Position numbers and translations under genes: made by a program | Notes under the pieces: generated by a model | The model's database searches: none | Told to the model about the DNA's origin: nothing | Seen by the model: the letters and a program-made list of their open reading frames with translations, nothing else | Shown: piece after piece, positions 1 to 10,280 of the stretch | How the letters are laid out: each line of letters starts with the position of its first letter | Numbering within the stretch: the first letter of the stretch is position 1 | From: Conoideocrella luteorostrata | Taxonomy: Eukaryota; Ascomycota; Sordariomycetes; Hypocreales; Clavicipitaceae | Assembly (NCBI GenBank): GCA_032433595.1 | Contig: JASWJB010000164.1 | Coordinates: 29,502 to 93,501, forward strand | Direction of reading: 5' to 3' | Length of the DNA stretch: 64,000 bases

Positions 1-1417
1 GCTCTTTCCCATCCATCATTCCATGTCGCGTGGGGCATCATCCATCACAGGCTCCTTCACTGCGCAATGCGGATGGCGGGGCAGCTTTGCCAGCGGAGGG
101 AGGGGGTGCATCCATTCATAAAACCACAAGCAGTTTTGGAGGGGGAAATCGTGCTTCGCTCGTCCCGAACGCGGGGCAGCAGGGTATATATATCATGCGC
201 AAACCTCGCTCTCATCAACATCATACTTGATTCACTGCTCACCTTCAGCCTGGCCCTGGCCCTGTCCGGACATCTGCTGCTGCAGTATATCCCTGCCCAT
301 GTTCACGAGTCTGTCCATGGTGTATTAACGGTTCGAGGTTCTGTCGATATCGAGGTAGACGAAAAATGGGGCGTGTTGTTGATGACGGAGGAGGGGTCGA
401 AAGAGAATGAAGGACACAATGGGAGATACTTGTAGGCCAATGGGTTGATAGGCAAGCCAACCCTGAGTCCCCAATTTACGTCAACGTACTTAGTAGCCCG
501 TGTCTTTTGTCTCTTTGCTACGTAATATACGTGCCCGTCCATCGCCTCCAAAGATTCTTTGGGTTTCATTCGTCGGCTCGTCGCCAAGTGCCCTTGCGTG
601 CCGGGCCCGGGCCGAAGAGAGCCCCATAGCTAGCTACCGCAGGGGAGAGCAGAGACGGGTGGCACAGATCAGTCAATATCCAGTTTGAATGGAGAGATGG
701 GAAATTAGAAATATCGAGTACCAATGAGATTGCTTCCCCTATGACATCGTAAAGTAAATCGTGTGTGGCCGGTGTATGCGACAGTCCCGGATCATGAGTG
801 TATTCGAGCTGGTAAGTCCACGGCTAATGCCAGCAAGCCAAAAGGAAATGAAAAAAGTAATACCTTCAGCTGAACAATCAAACCAATGCCGCGAAGCTTG
901 TAATTTAATTCGCAACGTGCACAAGATTTTTCATATGTTTATTTAGATATTCTTCGCGCTTTCTTTCTTGTCCCCCAAAGGCCTCTATGTCCAGCCAGTA
1001 TCCAATGGCGCCAAAGCGCGAATATAGTCCACCATGTCACTATATATCTCTCAAACCCAAGCCAGGTCACGCCGTGTATTGTGTCCATCGTTTCATGCTC
1101 CCCAAGCTACCATGATTGTCATTACAGCCCCAGGCGCTGCAATACACATAACAAAAGAACGCCGAAAGGAAAGGTAAGGTAACAATGTGAAGGGAATGAC
1201 GTCTTACACTCGTAATCTAGTTGCCAAATGATGGGGCATCGCTTGCGGAAGCCGCTGCCCTACGCCGTTGCCGATAATATATACAATTCTCGTATTGGTC
1301 AAGAAGACCAGTTTCAAAACGCCGTTCGTAGACCACGGGTGTGAACCTCGGATTCTCAAGCATACCCATACGGACGCCTTGCTGTTCGCCGTAAAATCAT
1401 TATTGTCAGCTCATAGC
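1..1417. other. Intergenic, 3' side of wc-2
   Basis: No ORF here looks coding: the longest frames are below 125 codons, overlap on both strands and show no recognisable motif. The right part must hold the wc-2 3' UTR. The first few hundred bases could be the flank of a gene lying outside the window. I see no repeat or RNA gene. Confidence 0.5.
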
Positions 1418-3118
1418 CTACTCTACCAGTGGAGCTTTTTGTGAAGAGTTATTTCGTTTCTTCTCTTTCTTGGCCCATCGCAATCCGCACGCATTGCAGA
1501 GTGTTTTCGGCCCGCTGGGTCCTTTTCGCCACTCGGGAGAGTCGAGAGTTCCTAAAAGTCGGTCTGTCAGTCACTTGCCAACCATTTCAAAGCCAGCTTG
1601 AGGGGACTAAGACACCACAAAATGTAAAAGTAAAAAATATAAAATATAAAATAAAAATAAAATAAAATAAAAATAAAAGGAGGAGGGGGAAGACGTACCG
1701 CAATCTGTGCAGACGTATTCCTCCGCCGTCTTCAGTTTCTTTTTCTTCTCGCCTGCTCTCGAATCTCGGTCTAAAGGAATGGCAATGCCAGCATCACCTC
1801 TGATCAATGTCGGGCTTCTGCCACCAGTCGTGATACCTCTGCTGCGCTCGCCTTCCAGGTACCGCAGCCCGGTCAGCATTTCAATTGTCTCTGCATGCGA
1901 ATTTCCTTCGTAGCGAGCCATCTTGTCTCCCAACGAGTCGGATCGTCGAGCTGCCACAGCACCTTCGAGATTCTCCCGTGTCAAAGCGGGGTTCGTCTCA
2001 TCATGCGTGTTGTTTGCTATATTGTTGCTGCGGGAAAATGGGGTCGCCGAGTGTGTCGCAGTGGTCTCGGACGGTGTCCAGTCTGAGCGGCCATCCTGGC
2101 TTTGCGTCCATTGTCGACTTGACTCTTCTGTTTCCACTTCCTCCTCCCTGCGCAGCTCGGCAATGCGGCGGCGGAGTCGCTCGTTCTCCATCTTGTGCTC
2201 CAAAAAAGAGTCAAGAAGTACGGCGTTCTTGGTGGGATACGGCCTTGACATCATAAACACAGCCTGGCAAAACGGCGACTGGTTGCTCGGATTGGGTGCG
2301 AATCTCGCTGCCGCGATATGGGCGTGTCCGACCGTCTCAAAAATGGCGTACGTGCCGTCCTTGATCTTGAGTCTATAAAAGAGTCGTAATGGATTGCCAG
2401 AAGCAATTGATTCGTTGAGCTCAGAGACAAAAACGCCCTGGTCATTGGGGTGGATGAGGTCTTTCAGAAACACATCTTGCACCTCGTCAGCCGTGTAGCC
2501 TGAGATGTTGAGAATGCTGCTTGATGCATATTTTATTCGCCCGTTGGCATCGAGAATATGTAAAAAATCTTTGAGCTCCTCCATCACTTTCGCCGGCCAA
2601 TTCCTCCGCTTCGTAAAATCGGTCAGCGTGTTCGCATTGCCACTATTCCCCGTGAGGCTCATCTGTGCGAAAGCTCCAGGAGGCAGAGGGCCACCGCCGG
2701 GGATGTTGTCGGCTGCTGTTTGCGGCAAATTGTCCTGCGATCGAGGTGCTATTGAAGCGGCTTGGGCCTCGGGGCTATTTTTCATGGTTATGTCACCGGT
2801 TTCATCGCCAAGTATGGAATTTGGCAGAGGGAGAACTTGTGCACCGGCTGCTGCGTCGATATTCATGGGCATATCACCATTGTCAAAGAAGGCCATGAGA
2901 TCAAAGCCGTCGGGTCCGCTGTCGGGAAACTAAAGCAAGGCCAATTCAGGACCGTTCGTCAGCTCGAGGTTCACCGCCAACGACAGTTGAGGTGGAATAA
3001 AAGTACGATTGCTAACCTGAGGATTTGGCGCATCTATAAAATCATCGTCGAAGTTGAATGGTACGGATCCGTAAAAGTTGCCCCCGGCCTGTGGAGGCGG
3101 CGGAGGGCCGTTGGACAT
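1418..3118 (-). CDS. wc-2: White collar 2 (WC-2) PAS/GATA zinc-finger transcription factor
   Basis: WC-2 pairs with the flavin photoreceptor WC-1 as the White Collar Complex, which activates light-induced genes and, in Neurospora, the circadian frq gene. My model has three exons: 3118-3017, 2929-1699 and 1551-1418, giving 488 codons plus stop. The second junction splits a Gly codon inside the zinc finger. Residues about 150-265 form a PAS domain ([20 protein letters not shown], then the HPND loop). A basic coiled coil follows at about 275-297. Near the C-terminus is a GATA finger of the CX2C-X18-CX2C type, with cysteines at 441, 444, 463 and 466 and the family sequence [20 protein letters not shown]. 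An acidic proline-rich N-terminus begins [10 protein letters not shown]. The protein ends shortly after a KKEKKR basic tail; a further 3' exon cannot be excluded because a GTAGAG donor-like site overlaps the last codons. The length is slightly below Neurospora WC-2. Confidence 0.95.
1552..1698 (-). other. wc-2 intron 2, splitting the GATA finger, with an A/T tract
   Basis: The donor is GTACGT and the acceptor TTTTAG, read on the minus strand. The intron separates the first cysteine pair of the zinc finger from the second. Between about 1621 and 1679 it contains an A/T-only run made of units such as AAAAT and AAAATAT, which appears as T-rich sequence in the transcript. Removal restores the exact GATA-finger consensus, which is why I am confident of both borders. 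Confidence 0.85.
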
Positions 3119-5478
3119 GATGCCAGCGTTTTGGTGTTAGTGGCCGAGAATGAACATACAATTATATCTAAAGGCTCTAATTATTGCCTTTGGTGAGGTT
3201 CAGGCACCCAAATATAGAACCGCAGCGGGAGCATCTGACTCTGGCATTGCGGGCAGACACGCCTGGACTCGGGGCGGAGTGGGAGCTGCAGCTCACAGCT
3301 ACAGCGGCGCTGGCGCAGTCCCAGCACTGGCTCAGTCCGATGTAGAATCGATTTGAGCGCGAGCGGGATCGAGCTGGACGAACCGGAGGCGAGCTGCTTA
3401 TGCTAGTTCTGGCCAGCCAGGAGGGGACCGGGGGAGAGGCGTCGCTGGGCGGCCCGAAGATTGAGGCAAGACGTACGTGTCAAACGGCGCAGAGAAACCG
3501 ACGTTGCGAGGTTTAAAATGGCGATGCGAAGGAAGCTATGCGACAGAATTAGTGTCTATTGGCAAGTAAAGCCCATAGTGAAGGACATGGCATTGTCGAA
3601 CATAGCCCACTGAGTAACGGTGGTACCAACTTCGCGGCCACAGCGGCACTGTATACTTGCTCAAGCCAGCAAAAGCCCAGCAAAAGCTGTACTCCATTCA
3701 ACTGTCGCCTCCCATGTCGCCTCTGTTTGCGCTAAGTGCTACCTGTAGACGGAGTAAGTGATGGGGTACTACAGGCCGCTAGCAAATTCCTTCAAAACAG
3801 AAGTACCCCGGAGCAAAATGCCCGGGAAAAGCGGGTAGAGCTGCCCAGAAACCCAGCCACAGGGGGCCATTTGGCGGCGTGCCTGGGATCAACTTGGCTC
3901 TACTCCGTACCCTTCCTTCCCTTGCCATCCACATGCCGTGTATATTTGCGAGCCCTGCGAGCATACTAGCTACGGAGTAGTACCCAGCATGATTAGTAGA
4001 GCCACGGGGCGGCCAAGGCGCAACGGGGATAGACTAGCCTTGCTTTGCACCGTGGACTATTGGACCGCCGTGAGGGGAAGAATTCAGGGCTGGCGGGCAG
4101 TGTGTTTCGCGCTGCGTGTCGCTCATTGGGCTCGGGCAAGGGGACGTGGTGGCATGGTGGCATGGCATGCACGCATGGTGGCAAGGTGGTCAAGAACGCA
4201 AAAGGTGGCAGCGGCAGCAGCAGTAGTGGTGGCAAAGTGTCGCGGCGCATCCACGGCGCATCCCTTGGCTACTCTAACTCTATGGAGGAGGAACTTCCCT
4301 TATCACTGAAAGGCAGGTGGCGCCATCACCGGGCACAGCATCACGGAATCACGGCATCGCGGCATCACGGTGGTCAAGTGCACGCGCGGCATTCTGCGTC
4401 GGGATTCGTCCTCAGGATCCCGCTCGCCGGTGTACGAGTAATAGCACTTAACCCATGTAATATACAGCGGATAACAGTATACAGAGTTGTTAAGGATTGG
4501 TTTGCTTTACAGGTTCGGCTGCAAAACGTCCCTGCAACGGTCTGCAAAGGCCGTCCATGTACGGAGTACAGGAACGGCTGCAGAGGAGAGAAAGGGCGGA
4601 AAGCTCACTTCTCCCCATAGCAGGGCGGGGCGGGGCAGTGAAGAATGAACGGAGGTTAAACAAAGTTCCGATTGCTACGAACAAATACAATTGCAGAGCG
4701 CCCCCTCCAAAGAATACGGTGTACCAGATCCGCAGCTCCATTTGCGATAGACAAAACATGGGGAAAAGTCAGAAGTCCATGTCCGGACATGGGATCGCTG
4801 TGTTTCCCATCCACAGCAATGGCTGGTAACAAGGTGTTGGCTGTTGGATTAATCAACATTACCAGGCAAGGCTTCCTTCCCGCCCGACCGTGGCCCACTC
4901 ATCCACTTCTCAAATGCTGAAATACTGATATCCAGCTTGTACCAGGCCCCGCCCAAAAGCTAAGAAATTATTCATGCAAGGGAGAGGAAAATCTTTCACA
5001 ATGCGGATTCAAAGGAACGGAGAGAAGAGAACGCTAGCAGGTAACTATTTTCCATAGATACAACTACGCATCGTCCTTAAATAGACGACTTGCCTATAGG
5101 GTCATGCAAGCCTCTGCAGGTTTCCTCGCAAAGCATTCGTACATGAGGTTGAAATACGCGGCCGCATTAGTTTCGACAATACCTTACAGAGTACAGGCCC
5201 GCCGGTCTCACACCCTGTACGGTGCTGGCGCGCGCACAGTAACGTGACGGCGCGGGCCTTACAAATAGATGTAAGGTGCAGCGCAGGCGGCCGCTCGCAC
5301 TGTCGGATGTTTTTTGGTCTATTAGGATAACAAGCACACCTTGATGTCTTACAAATTTTAAGTTTTTATTTTATTTTATTTTATTTTTTTTGTTGTCCCT
5401 CATGGACTTATTTTATGATGAAGAAACACAATACTCCGTACAGCCTTACATCAAGCCCCAACAGAAGCGGCAAGTCGC

Positions 5479-5486
5479 TCACGTGA
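5479..5486 (+). promoter_or_regulatory. TCACGTGA E-box-like palindrome upstream of rad50
   Basis: This is a perfect 8-bp palindrome about 190 bp before the rad50 start codon. CACGTG cores are bound by bHLH factors in fungi; which factor, if any, acts here is unknown. Confidence 0.35.
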
Positions 5487-5513
5487 TAACGCACCCAGCG
5501 CACGGGCGGCAGA

Positions 5514-5519
5514 ACGCGT
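5514..5519 (+). promoter_or_regulatory. ACGCGT MluI cell-cycle box upstream of rad50
   Basis: The hexamer ACGCGT lies about 155 bp before the ATG. It is the binding core of the MBF complex that drives G1/S expression of replication and repair genes in yeasts, so its position before a repair gene is fitting. A hexamer alone is weak evidence. Confidence 0.4.
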
Positions 5520-5673
5520 GACTGCCTGCCTGGCGCGTCCCTCTGGCTCGGTCGGTCAAGTGCTGTAAATTAGGCTCGTGGTTAGCTGGTCGGCTGTCTC
5601 GACGTCGTCAACAGGTGTATTGCGAGTCTTGCATTGGTATTCTGCTCTAGGTTGATGCATCGCATCGGAAACC

Positions 5674-8600
5674 ATGTCGAGAATCGACAAGCTCTCCATT
5701 TCTGGAGTCCGGTCATTTAGTCCCTCCGTGCGAGAGGCTATCCAATTCAACACTCCTTTGACCCTCATCGTCGGTTACAATGGATCGGGCAAGACCACCG
5801 TTATCGAGTGTCTCAAGTATGCCACCACTGGTGAATTACCGCCAAACAGCAAGGGTGGCGCATTCATTCATGATCCCAAAGTAGGATTTTCATATTTTCG
5901 TTTCCCGACCTGTTTGTTTTGGAGTTCCAAGCATGCTAACAGCCGGCAGCTCTGTGGTGAAAAAGAGGTTATGGCACAAGTGAAGCTGCAATTCCGCTCC
6001 ATCAACGATCGCCAGCATGTTGCCACACGAAGTGTGCAGCTTACCGTCAAGAAAACAACTCGATCTCAGAAGACTCTCGACTGCTCATTAGTTGTGGTGA
6101 ACAATGGTGAGAGAACAACGACCTCGACCAGACAGGCTCAGCTAGACGAAATGATCCCCGAACGACTGGGCGTTTCCCCCGCTATTCTCGACGCAGTCAT
6201 ATTTTGTCATCAGGACGAGTCTCTATGGCCTCTGAGCGAGCCGGCCGCCCTGAAAAAACGATTCGACGAGATATTTGAAGCACTCAAGTATACCAAGGCT
6301 ATCGATAACCTCAAGGTGCTACGGAAAAAGCATGTTGAGCAACTAGGGAAACTACAGAATGACGAAGCGCACAATAAAGTCAACAAGGATAGAGGCGAGA
6401 GAGCCGAAAAGCGGATGACCGGCCTGCAGGCTGAAATTGAGGACGCTCGTCAAAAATGTGAAGTTCTCTCATCAGAAATGCAGGAAACACAAGATAAAGT
6501 CCGCCAGAAACATGAACAGGCCAACAGCTTCCTTCAAATTGTCCAGAATATTGGTAACAAGAGAGAACAATTGGAATATCGCCAAGGCTGTGTGAATGAA
6601 CTGAAACAAACATTGGATGAGCTTCCCGGCGACGATGCATCGCTAGAAAATGCCCTGCAGCAGTACCAACAAAGTATGAAGCGGTATCGCGAGGAGGCCG
6701 AGCAGAACAAATCCCAGTACAACAACTTGCAGCAGGACCTCGTCGAGACACGCAAGAATCTGTCTGCAAAGCTATCCGAGCAGGGAAAACATCAGTCGGA
6801 CAAGGACCAATATGAGCGACAGCTGAAAGCACACAGAGACATGATTCAGGAAGTTGCCGGCGCACATGGATTTCGTGGCTACGACGGCGACTTGACGGAT
6901 CAGCATGTAACATCTTTCAACGAGAAAATCCAGAAGCTTCTTAGTGAGAAGAAGCGGGATCTCGAACGCTTGCAAAAAGACAACGCAGCTGAACTCGACA
7001 AGGCTACTGGCGTCATTACAGAGCTGGAGGGGCAGAAGGCTGCGAGAACACAAGATCGCGTATCCGCGAAGCAACGGATTGGAACCATTGAAAAGCGCAC
7101 CAGTATTCTCCAGAATGAATCCAGCCTAATCAAGGTAGATGAGGGCGCCAAAGCTATTCTTGATGGGCAGCTTGAGGACATCGGAGCGAGATTCGACAGA
7201 TCACAGGCTGAGATGGAGAAGGCTAATTGGGACAAGCAAATTTCTGATGAAAACGACAAGCTGTGGCAATTAGAGAACGAAAATGAGAAGCTGGGCAGAG
7301 AGCTTGTGGAATGCACACGGCAAGCGTCAGAAAGAGCTCAACTCGATTTTAGGAAAAAAGAGGTGGCCGACAAGAAGAGGAAGCTGGAGACACTAAATAA
7401 TACGTGGAAGTCGAAGCTTTCTGCTGCCATCGGTAGCGACTGGGAACCTGACACCTTGGAATCCAAGTTTCAATCCGTGGCTGACCAACAAAATAAGTCT
7501 CTACAAGAAGCTCGCAAAATCCTGGATCAGACCCAACAAAAGCAGCAAAAAGTAGAATACAGGCTAAAAAACGCCAAGGAGTCACAAGAGTCAAAAACTC
7601 GTGAAGCCGAAAAGTGCAAAATTGAAGTCCTCAAGACTCTCAATGAGATTCGAGATGCTGCTACTGTCGACGACTACGAGGGGGAGGTAGAGTCAGTGGA
7701 GCAGCAAGTTGAAGAGATGCGCAACGAGTTAAGTCTCTTTGATGCACTTGTGGATTATTACAAAAAGTGCAAGCGGATGTTGGAGTCGAAAAATAGATGC
7801 TTGTTGTGTGAACGACATTTCGATGACGGCCAAAGCGCCAGCTTAGATCGGCTCGGCAAGAAAATTGAGAAGAACCTTGATCCGAAAGGCAAGGTCGATG
7901 TCGAGAAAGATTTGAAAGATGCTATGGTGAACTTGGATTCTCTACGCAAAGTCCGATCCTCCTACGATACATTCCAAAGACTTACCTCGGAGCTGCCATC
8001 ACTACGCGATGAATGCAAGGCTATTGAAGATGAATACGATGCTTTCGAGCGTCAGCTAGAAGAGCGCGAGGCCAGAGTTTCCGGCGAAGACGAAAGGGTC
8101 AGAGACCTGGATGATCTTTCCAAGACCGTTTCAACCATGTCACAACTGAGCAGAGATATCAAAGAATCCGAAGGGCAGGTCGATCGCATCATGTCACAAC
8201 AGATGTCGGGTGGTGCCACGCGCAGTGCTGATGAGATCCACGAGCTTCAGGCCAGCACTGGAGAGCAGTTGAGAGCTCTCAAGACGCGAATTTCAAAGCT
8301 TACTACGGACAGGCAGCGAATGAAGGACCAGCTGAGTTCTCTGGAGCTGGAAAGAAGCGAGCTTAGAAACAAGATTGGCCATGCCGCTGGGCAGCTGGAC
8401 AAGAAGGCAGATATCCAGAACCAGATACAATCTTCAAAGGAGGATATGTCTCACCAGAGAGAAATCATCCAACGTGCCGATGAAGAGCTGCAAAAGGTTG
8501 AGCCAAGCATCGTGGACGCTCGATCAGCCCGAGATGAAATCCTTCGACGAGGGCGCGCTAAGGAGCAAGTGATTGTTGATGAACGAGATTCTATTTCCAA

Positions 8601-9666
8601 CTCAGTCAGCGAAATGAAGAAGCTGGCCAATGACATCCAGGATTACATCGATCGGGGTGGCCCGTCCAATTTAGCATCAAACCAGCGAGCTCTATCTGCA
8701 TTAGAGAAAACCATTTCCAATACAGAAAAGGATATCACAGATCTGACAGTCAGAGCCAACAAGCTAAAGCAAGACATTGACAGCGGCGACCGCAAAAAGA
8801 TAAATATTGGCGATAATCTCAACTACCGGAAGCATCTGCGACAGCTTGAAGTTTTGCGAACAGACATCGCAGATCTTGAAGACCGCAACGCGAGCGAAGA
8901 CTATGAACGACTTCAAAGCGAGGCTCGCTCTCTGGAAAACCAGTCTAATCGCCTGCTCGCGGAGCGAGGGTCTGTCATGGGCACGATGAAGACCAAGGAC
9001 GAAGAGCTGGGCCGGTTACTGTCAGAATGGGAGATGGACTACAAAAACGCCAAGCAAAAGTACCGCGAGTCTCATATCCGCGTCGAAACCACCAAAGCCG
9101 CCATTGAAGACTTGGCTCAATGCGGTGCTGCCGTCGACCGGGCCGTCATGCAGTTCCACTCCATGAAGATGGCTGAAATCAACCGCATAGCTGGCGAGCT
9201 CTGGCAGAGCACCTACCAAGGGACTGATATTGACACGATACTCATCCGGTCGGACAACGAATCTAACTCGGGCAAGCGCAGCTACAACTACCGCCTCTGC
9301 ATGGTCAAGCAAGACACCGAAATGGACATGCGAGGCCGCTGCTCAGCCGGTCAAAAGGTCCTCGCCAGTATCATCATCCGACTGGCTTTGGCAGAGTCAT
9401 TCGGCGTCAACTGCGGACTGATCGCCCTGGACGAGCCCACGACCAATTTGGACCGTGACAACATCAAGAGTCTAGCCGAGAGTCTGCATTCCATCATCAA
9501 GACGCGTCAGGCGCAGAGTAATTTCCAGCTCATTGTGATTACGCATGACGAGGACTTTTTGCGACACATGCGGTGCAGCGATTTCTGCGACAGCTTCTTC
9601 AGGGTGAAGAGAGATGAGAGGCAAAACAGTGTGATTGTGAGGGAGAGCATCACCAAGATTTTTTAA
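5674..9666 (+). CDS. rad50: DNA double-strand-break repair ATPase RAD50
   Basis: RAD50 is the SMC-like ATPase of the MRE11-RAD50-NBS1 complex, which tethers and processes DNA ends and signals to the checkpoint in the nucleus. The N-terminal ATPase half carries a Walker A motif, GYNGSGKTT, from residue 34. Two long coiled-coil arms flank a zinc-hook CXXC (CLLC, about residues 686-689 after splicing). The C-terminal half carries the ABC signature SAGQKVLASI near 1201 and Walker B/D-loop LDEPTTNLD near 1230. One intron is required, 5881-5949: it begins GTAGGA, has a GCTAAC branch site and ends CGGCAG. Its removal gives the family sequence HDPKLCGEKEV. The mature protein is 1307 residues, close to other fungal RAD50 proteins. 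The intron is 69 nt, divisible by three and without an in-frame stop, so the unspliced frame also stays open. Confidence 0.97.
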   Translation: MSRIDKLSISGVRSFSPSVREAIQFNTPLTLIVGYNGSGKTTVIECLKYATTGELPPNSKGGAFIHDPKVGFSYFRFPTCLFWSSKHANSRQLCGEKEVMAQVKLQFRSINDRQHVATRSVQLTVKKTTRSQKTLDCSLVVVNNGERTTTSTRQAQLDEMIPERLGVSPAILDAVIFCHQDESLWPLSEPAALKKRFDEIFEALKYTKAIDNLKVLRKKHVEQLGKLQNDEAHNKVNKDRGERAEKRMTGLQAEIEDARQKCEVLSSEMQETQDKVRQKHEQANSFLQIVQNIGNKREQLEYRQGCVNELKQTLDELPGDDASLENALQQYQQSMKRYREEAEQNKSQYNNLQQDLVETRKNLSAKLSEQGKHQSDKDQYERQLKAHRDMIQEVAGAHGFRGYDGDLTDQHVTSFNEKIQKLLSEKKRDLERLQKDNAAELDKATGVITELEGQKAARTQDRVSAKQRIGTIEKRTSILQNESSLIKVDEGAKAILDGQLEDIGARFDRSQAEMEKANWDKQISDENDKLWQLENENEKLGRELVECTRQASERAQLDFRKKEVADKKRKLETLNNTWKSKLSAAIGSDWEPDTLESKFQSVADQQNKSLQEARKILDQTQQKQQKVEYRLKNAKESQESKTREAEKCKIEVLKTLNEIRDAATVDDYEGEVESVEQQVEEMRNELSLFDALVDYYKKCKRMLESKNRCLLCERHFDDGQSASLDRLGKKIEKNLDPKGKVDVEKDLKDAMVNLDSLRKVRSSYDTFQRLTSELPSLRDECKAIEDEYDAFERQLEEREARVSGEDERVRDLDDLSKTVSTMSQLSRDIKESEGQVDRIMSQQMSGGATRSADEIHELQASTGEQLRALKTRISKLTTDRQRMKDQLSSLELERSELRNKIGHAAGQLDKKADIQNQIQSSKEDMSHQREIIQRADEELQKVEPSIVDARSARDEILRRGRAKEQVIVDERDSISNSVSEMKKLANDIQDYIDRGGPSNLASNQRALSALEKTISNTEKDITDLTVRANKLKQDIDSGDRKKINIGDNLNYRKHLRQLEVLRTDIADLEDRNASEDYERLQSEARSLENQSNRLLAERGSVMGTMKTKDEELGRLLSEWEMDYKNAKQKYRESHIRVETTKAAIEDLAQCGAAVDRAVMQFHSMKMAEINRIAGELWQSTYQGTDIDTILIRSDNESNSGKRSYNYRLCMVKQDTEMDMRGRCSAGQKVLASIIIRLALAESFGVNCGLIALDEPTTNLDRDNIKSLAESLHSIIKTRQAQSNFQLIVITHDEDFLRHMRCSDFCDSFFRVKRDERQNSVIVRESITKIF

Positions 9667-10280
9667 AAGGCGGTCCAAGAACACCCCCCCTGGGGGACGC
9701 GGTGGGTTGTCTGTGTGTCAATGTACTTATACGAGGAATTTTGTTTTGGGAGAAGGCATTCATGACGTCCCATCTATCTCTGAAGGGAAAATCTGGGAAT
9801 GGGAGTTGAGTTGCGTTGAGTTTGGGCGTTTAAGAATTGGCATTCTTTCGTTGTCCAATCCAAGTTATTTAGCTATATCACGGTATGTGAACATGGCATC
9901 TATACATCACCACCGTTTGAAACTTGACCGATCGAGCTTGTGCATACGTCATTTCATCATGAGGCTGCCACTGTGACAAAGACAAAAAAAAAAGCCGGAT
10001 CCCATCATTAAAGCCCTAGCCTAGCGCCTACTAATCATACAGAAAAGTCCATTCATTCCATGCCGGCACCTCATCTCATCGCATCTCATCTCTCTGTCCT
10101 TGGTATCTATCAATCAGTCAATCAGCCAGTCCGTCAAATCAATCAAGCCCCAGCTCGCCCCCCCCCACCCCCCTTCTCTCCTCGAAAGGTCTCTCATAAA
10201 GCAGTAGTAATCACATCATGTACGGCACCTATGCCGAACTCTCACACCCTCTGTTGAAACCTCCCCGCCAAAGCAGCCTT
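9667..10280. other. Convergent rad50/PPP4R2 3' region
   Basis: The 614 bp between two stop codons must hold both 3' UTRs. I see no coding frame with support. The region is rich in CATC/ATCA and CAATCA short runs around 10075-10145 and includes C-rich runs near 10160. Confidence 0.5.

Larger units (their letters stand above)
3119..5673. other. Divergent wc-2/rad50 intergenic region
   Basis: This region of 2.55 kb must contain both promoters. Frames up to 191 codons exist but are low-complexity (His/Gly from repeated catggtgg units) and overlap other frames, so I do not call them. Four exact TACTCCGTA/TACGGAGTA motifs lie at about 3901, 3971, 4560 and 5432. An A/T-rich tract with ATTTT units lies at about 5359-5390. 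Confidence 0.5.

Noticed and set aside
4045..4620. 191-codon frame between wc-2 and rad50
   Set aside because: The His/Gly content comes from catggtgg-type repeats, and it crosses a TACGGAGTA motif. No domain is visible.
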